This document shows positions 60,421 to 64,000 of a stretch of 64,000 bases of DNA, one piece after another. Numbering within the stretch: the stretch's first letter is position 1; every line of letters begins with the position of its first letter. This DNA is from Xanthomonas hortorum pv. cynarae. GTDB taxonomy: Bacteria; Pseudomonadota; Gammaproteobacteria; Xanthomonadales; Xanthomonadaceae. The position numbers were made by a program, and so were the translations under genes. The notes below the pieces were generated by a model that was not told the origin of the DNA, did not search any database, and saw only the letters and a list, made by a program, of their open reading frames with translations. The DNA is taken from contig NZ_MDFM01000014.1 in NCBI RefSeq assembly GCF_002939985.1, positions 30,026 to 94,025 on the forward strand. Reading direction: 5' to 3'.

Positions 60421-62130
60421 ATGCCCTCTTCTTTTACCTCGCGCCGCAGCAATCAGCTTGCACTGGCTTTTTCTGCGCTGATTTTTATCGCCATCGGCAT
60501 CGGCATCTTCGTCGGTGCGCGCCGCTCGCTGGCCGATGCCGCGTGGGTGGCACACACGCATGAAGTGATCGGCCGGATCGACGAGATCCAGGCGCGCATG
60601 CTGGATGCCGAATCGGCGCAGCGCGGCTTTTTGCTCACCGGTAACGATGGATATTTGCTCGACTATCAGACCAGCGTCGGACGCCTGCCGATTCTGCTCG
60701 GCAACCTGCGAAGGCTGATTACCGACAACACCACCCAGGAACAGCATCTGGACCGCTTGCAGCAGTTGGTGGAGACGCGCCTGCAACAGATCCAGCATAC
60801 GCTCGACCTCTATACGCAAAGCGGTCTGGAGCCGGCGCGCGCAAGCATCCGGCAAAGCGCCTTCCGCACCACCAGTGCGATCCGCGAGCAGTCGCTGAGC
60901 ATGGTGCAGCGCGAACAGGAGCTACTGGTGGAGCGCGCCGAAAGCAGCCGGCAAAGTGCGACCTTGCTGCTGGTGCTGGCGCTGGCCGGCATTCCATTCG
61001 GGCTGGTCGTCGTCGGCACCGTCTACGGGTTGTTGATGCGCGAACTGAGCAATCGCGCGCAGGCCGAGCGGCTGGCAGCGCAGGCCAATCGCGAGCTGGG
61101 CGAGAGTGTCGGCGCGTTGCAACGCAGTACCGCCGATCTCAATCTGCTCAGCCGTTATACCGGCCTGCTGCAGAGTTGCATCAGCGCCGAAGAGGCGCTG
61201 GTGGTGACCAGCCGCACCCTGGCCGGCCTGCTGCCCGGCGTGGCCGGAAGCGTGTATCTGCTGCGCGCGTCGCAGGATCGCGCCGAAGCGATCAGCCACT
61301 GGGGCGAGCCGCTGCTGCAAAGCGCGCCGCATCTGCTGCCGGAAGAGTGCTGGGCGCTGCGCCGGGGCCAGCCGCACATCATCGAAGACCTGCACCGGGA
61401 TGCGCTGTGTGCGCATATCGCCGTGCCCGATACCACCGCACCGATCACTACCGCTTGCCTGCCGATGTCGGCGCAAGGCACCCAGCTCGGCTTTCTGTTT
61501 CTGTCCTCGCCCGGCCCTGGCCCGATGCCGCGCCTGGAAATCGCCGAGGCCGCGGCCGAGCAGTTGTCGTTGGCGCTTAGCAATCTGCGTCTGCGCGAAT
61601 CGCTGCGGCGGCAATCCATTCGCGATGCGCTGACCGGGCTGTACAACCGCCGCTATCTGGAAGAATCGCTCAGCCACGAGCTGGCGCGCTGCGCACGCCG
61701 CGACCTGCCGTTGTCGGTGCTGATGCTGGATGTGGACCACTTCAAACAGTTCAACGACAGCCAGGGCCATGCCGGCGGCGATCTGCTGCTGGCAGCGGTG
61801 GGCGAGCTGCTGCTGACCCGCCTGCGCGCCGAAGATGTGGCCTGCCGCTACGGCGGCGAAGAATTCACCGTGATCCTGCCCGAGACCGATGGCGCCGAAG
61901 CCATGCGCGTGGCCGAGCAGATCCGTGGCTTTATCGCCGCATTGGCGGTCACCGATGGTCAGCGCTCGTTGCCGCGCGTGACCGCGTCGATCGGCGTGGC
62001 CAGCTTCCCGATCGATGGCGAATTGGGATCGAGCCTGATCCAGAAAGCGGATGCGGCGCTGTATATCGCCAAACACCGCGGACGTAACCGGGTCGAGCAG
62101 CACGGCGCCGCCACGGCCCCACTGGATTGA
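60421..62130 (+). CDS. Diguanylate cyclase with CHASE3 and GAF domains
   Basis: 569 residues. A membrane helix (~12-30) precedes a CHASE3-like periplasmic sensor (~35-170, with MLDAESAQRGFLLTGNDGYL), then a second helix (~180-203) and a helical linker. Next come a GAF domain (~240-390) and a GGDEF domain (~400-560). The active site GGEEF is at 478-482 and an intact inhibitory RxxD at R469-D472. It should make cyclic di-GMP from GTP in response to an envelope signal, with product feedback, affecting biofilm and motility. Confidence 0.93.
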   Translation: MPSSFTSRRSNQLALAFSALIFIAIGIGIFVGARRSLADAAWVAHTHEVIGRIDEIQARMLDAESAQRGFLLTGNDGYLLDYQTSVGRLPILLGNLRRLITDNTTQEQHLDRLQQLVETRLQQIQHTLDLYTQSGLEPARASIRQSAFRTTSAIREQSLSMVQREQELLVERAESSRQSATLLLVLALAGIPFGLVVVGTVYGLLMRELSNRAQAERLAAQANRELGESVGALQRSTADLNLLSRYTGLLQSCISAEEALVVTSRTLAGLLPGVAGSVYLLRASQDRAEAISHWGEPLLQSAPHLLPEECWALRRGQPHIIEDLHRDALCAHIAVPDTTAPITTACLPMSAQGTQLGFLFLSSPGPGPMPRLEIAEAAAEQLSLALSNLRLRESLRRQSIRDALTGLYNRRYLEESLSHELARCARRDLPLSVLMLDVDHFKQFNDSQGHAGGDLLLAAVGELLLTRLRAEDVACRYGGEEFTVILPETDGAEAMRVAEQIRGFIAALAVTDGQRSLPRVTASIGVASFPIDGELGSSLIQKADAALYIAKHRGRNRVEQHGAATAPLD

Positions 62131-62226
62131 GCACGCACGCCGTCGACGTTGGATTGCGCAATTCGTCACACAAAAGATCCATCGACGCAGCGATAGTCGG
62201 CCTTGACCCCCAAGCGAGGCAATCCG

Positions 62227-62802
62227 ATGTCGATGTGGCGCGATCAAGGTCCCAACAAGAAAGACGGCGTTCCGGCCGCCCCCGAAGTTCCTCCCGCCGC
62301 CGATGGCCGGTTGTTCACTGCCGAGGCCAGCCCCGCTCCACCGGTGCCTGCCGCCGCCCCGCCCGGTGTTGCGCCGGTGACGCCGGCATCCAGCACTGCG
62401 GCCCCGCAGCGCCAAAGTGATGCAAAAGAATCGCTGATCGCCGCCGACATCAGCATCGAAGGCAAGATCGAAGGCGCCGGTCACGTGCGTCTGGCCGGCC
62501 GCTTCAAGGGCGACGTCAACGTCAAGGGCGATCTCACCATCGAACGCGGCGCCAAGCTCAACGGCGGCGTGCGCGCCAACAAGGTGATCATCGCCGGCGA
62601 ACTGGAGGGCAATATCGAATCGGCCGCGCAAGTGGAATTGCAGACCTCCGGCGTGCTGGTTGGCGACGTCAAAGCCGGTAGCCTCACCGTTGCTTCGGGC
62701 GCCCGCATGCGCGGCCAGGCCGATTTCGGCTGGGGCGAAGACACCGGCAAACCGGTTGGTACGAGCAAGGCAATCGTGAGCGGAGACAGCGACGCCACAT
62801 GA
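62227..62802 (+). CDS. Bactofilin (polymer-forming cytoskeletal protein)
   Basis: 191 residues from ATG 62227, with GCGAGG upstream. A Pro/Ala-rich N-terminal tail (~1-70) precedes the bactofilin beta-helix (~78-175): AADISIEGKIEGAGHVRLAG, FKGDVNVKGDLTIERGAKLN, VIIAGELEGNIESAAQVELQ, repeating every ~17-18 residues. A short charged tail follows. Bactofilins polymerise into filaments that position envelope enzymes. The stop overlaps the start of the zinc-ribbon gene by four bases, so the two are expressed together. Confidence 0.92.
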   Translation: MSMWRDQGPNKKDGVPAAPEVPPAADGRLFTAEASPAPPVPAAAPPGVAPVTPASSTAAPQRQSDAKESLIAADISIEGKIEGAGHVRLAGRFKGDVNVKGDLTIERGAKLNGGVRANKVIIAGELEGNIESAAQVELQTSGVLVGDVKAGSLTVASGARMRGQADFGWGEDTGKPVGTSKAIVSGDSDAT

Positions 62803-63164
62803 GTGCACCTCGCCCGGGCACGCCCGGTGCCACGCGCAGCTGTCCGCACTGCAAGGCGACGATTCTGGAAAGCGCCAGCGTCTGCCCTGCGTGCAAGCAT
62901 CACCTGCGCTTCGACTCGGCAGCTGTGCAACATGCGCAGCCCGCCCCGATCGTGCCGCTCAAGGTCGACGGCACCATCCGTCATCCTGCCGATGGCGATC
63001 CATGGGAATACACCGTGGTGGTGTCGGTGCGTAACGGCAAGGGCGAAGAGATTCGCCGCCAGGTCGTGGATGTCGGCGCAATGCAGGGCGGCGAAGAGCG
63101 TGGATTTACGCTGGCCGTGGAAGCGACCGCGGTGCGCTCACCTGGCCGGCGTACGCGGCATTAG
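62799..63164 (+). CDS. Zinc-ribbon hypothetical protein coupled to bactofilin
   Basis: 121 residues. An N-terminal zinc ribbon CPHC (~15-18) and CPAC (~29-32) is followed by a beta-rich domain (IVPLKVDGTIRHPADGDPWE, then YTVVVSVRNGKGEEIRRQVV). It ends in a basic tail. The start is embedded in the bactofilin stop (ATGA), so it is likely a partner or regulator of the bactofilin. I do not recognise a named family. Confidence 0.85.
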   Translation: MSAPRPGTPGATRSCPHCKATILESASVCPACKHHLRFDSAAVQHAQPAPIVPLKVDGTIRHPADGDPWEYTVVVSVRNGKGEEIRRQVVDVGAMQGGEERGFTLAVEATAVRSPGRRTRH

Positions 63165-63518
63165 GGTGTAAGACGGCAAGCGCCAGATGGAAGACATGCG
63201 GGAGATCGGGCGTGCGGGAGATGAGGATCGGCGCGGGATCAACGCGGATAACGCCGACCACTCCTCGCTTTTGATGTTCGCTTGTCAGGCTTTATTTGCG
63301 TTCTCGATGCAGCAAAAGGCAACGTCCTAGCGTCCCAGCGACGTTGAATGCGCACGTCTCGCCACGCGAAACGCTCGACCGCGTCGCGCTAGACGCTTTC
63401 GCGTAAGCACGCACGCGTCCACCCGAACCTCGCCGTGCAAGCACGTGTCGGGCCGCTACGCCGATGCATGCCATTCCCATTCTCAGGATCTGCACACCGG
63501 CTTGGCCAGAGTTGCCGC
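63165..63518. other. Intergenic region, no recognised element
   Basis: 354 bases. I see no convincing gene, repeat, terminator or promoter motif. The long frames crossing it have the codon pattern of shadows. Confidence 0.5.
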
Positions 63519-64000
63519 ATGCGCAACGGCAACGACAAACCTGGCGATCTGGTGGTGCTTGGCCCCGAGGGTCTGTATTGCCCGCAGGGCGACTTCCATA
63601 TCGATCCCTGGCGGCCGGTGCCGCGTGCGGTGATCACCCACGGGCATGGCGACCACGCGCGCAGCGGCATGGGCGAATACCACTGCACGCACGAGAGCCT
63701 GCCGATCCTGCAGTGGCGCCTCGGCGAGCAGGCCTATCACACGCATGCCGATGGTGAAGCGTTTCGCCTGGGACGCGCGCAGGTGTCGCTGCATCCGGCC
63801 GGCCACGTGCTCGGCTCGGCGCAGGTGCGCATCGAAGTGGATGGCGAGGTCTGGGTCGCCTCGGGTGACTACAAACGCCAGCACGACCCCACCTGCAAGC
63901 CGTTCGAAGTGGTGCCGTGCGACACCTTCATCACCGAAGCGACCTTCGGGCTGCCGGTGTATCGCTGGCCGGATACTTCAGACGTCGCAGCCGATATCGT
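63519..64000 (+). CDS. Ligase-associated DNA exonuclease, partial (runs off window)
   Basis: Only the first ~160 residues are present. The metallo-beta-lactamase motif HGHGDHARSG is near residue 41, with DIDPWRP-like context preceding it, and DYKRQHDPTCKPFE near 117. This matches the Exo/Mbl family paired with ATP-dependent DNA ligase and LigD-type helicase genes, probably encoded just beyond the window. It acts as a metal-dependent nuclease in DNA repair. The start at ATG 63519 has no strong ribosome site; other starts cannot be excluded. Confidence 0.85.
   Translation, partial: MRNGNDKPGDLVVLGPEGLYCPQGDFHIDPWRPVPRAVITHGHGDHARSGMGEYHCTHESLPILQWRLGEQAYHTHADGEAFRLGRAQVSLHPAGHVLGSAQVRIEVDGEVWVASGDYKRQHDPTCKPFEVVPCDTFITEATFGLPVYRWPDTSDVAADI

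Noticed and set aside
60922-62808. A 628-codon minus-strand frame opposite the GGDEF and bactofilin genes
   Set aside because: The composition is that of an antisense shadow, and the plus strand has complete domains with motifs.

Overview
The window is a high-GC chromosomal segment of a gammaproteobacterium of the Xanthomonas type (family Lysobacteraceae). The grounds are gene content, GC-rich third codon positions, and several intergenic repeat families that I associate with this group. No rRNA, tRNA, CRISPR array, prophage or insertion sequence was found. Almost all of the window is ordinary chromosomal coding sequence on both strands. It ends inside a ligase-associated DNA exonuclease gene.

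Layout. 1-9.6 kb: structured repeats, a membrane-anchored hypothetical, a DUF502 protein, a queuosine-precursor transporter, a LysE exporter overlapping tail-to-tail with an AraC regulator, a DUF885 peptidase-like protein and the mmuP-mmuM S-methylmethionine operon. 10-15.7 kb: a glyoxalase-fold protein, an ABC ATPase with a very large permease fused to an M1 aminopeptidase domain, and a DUF2147 protein. 15.9-20.6 kb: metG (flanked by, and carrying in its linker, GGGATT-type repeats), a HAD phosphatase, a soluble RnfB-like ferredoxin and two unknown genes. 20.6-29.1 kb: an ECF sigma factor with an RskA-type anti-sigma factor, followed by seven tightly packed genes (desaturase, FAD oxidoreductase, DUF1365, cyclopropane synthase, DUF2878, DUF1295, second SAM methyltransferase). 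This looks like a fatty-acid modification pathway. 29.3-37.5 kb: RidA, DUF998, mprF and acvB/virJ facing each other across an intergenic region holding three copies of a structured repeat, then small enzymes (HD hydrolase, thpR, PA2169-type protein). 37.8-47.4 kb: a 56-residue protein, an MFS exporter divergent from an Old Yellow Enzyme, an L,D-transpeptidase, yjdM, a cation diffusion facilitator, an FKBP and a YegD-like Hsp70. 47.4-54.9 kb: a second ECF sigma/anti-sigma pair with a DUF4097 protein, then MscS, DksA-like, DUF2789, DUF1328, a YgjP-like peptidase, a Sel1-prolyl hydroxylase fusion and leucine dehydrogenase. 54.9-64 kb: a lipidated subtilisin autotransporter, a thiolase, two alanine-rich lipoproteins, a CHASE3-GAF-GGDEF cyclase, a bactofilin with an overlapping zinc-ribbon gene, and the partial exonuclease.

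The most promising points are: (1) a roughly 75-110 bp dispersed repeat in five copies, whose two stems change sequence between copies while staying paired; (2) the sigma factor plus lipid-modification operon; (3) convergent lysyl-phosphatidylglycerol synthase (mprF) and hydrolase (acvB) genes; (4) the ABC permease-aminopeptidase fusion; (5) the lipobox-bearing autotransporter protease. Product calls are made by reading motifs in the translated sequence; no database search was run.
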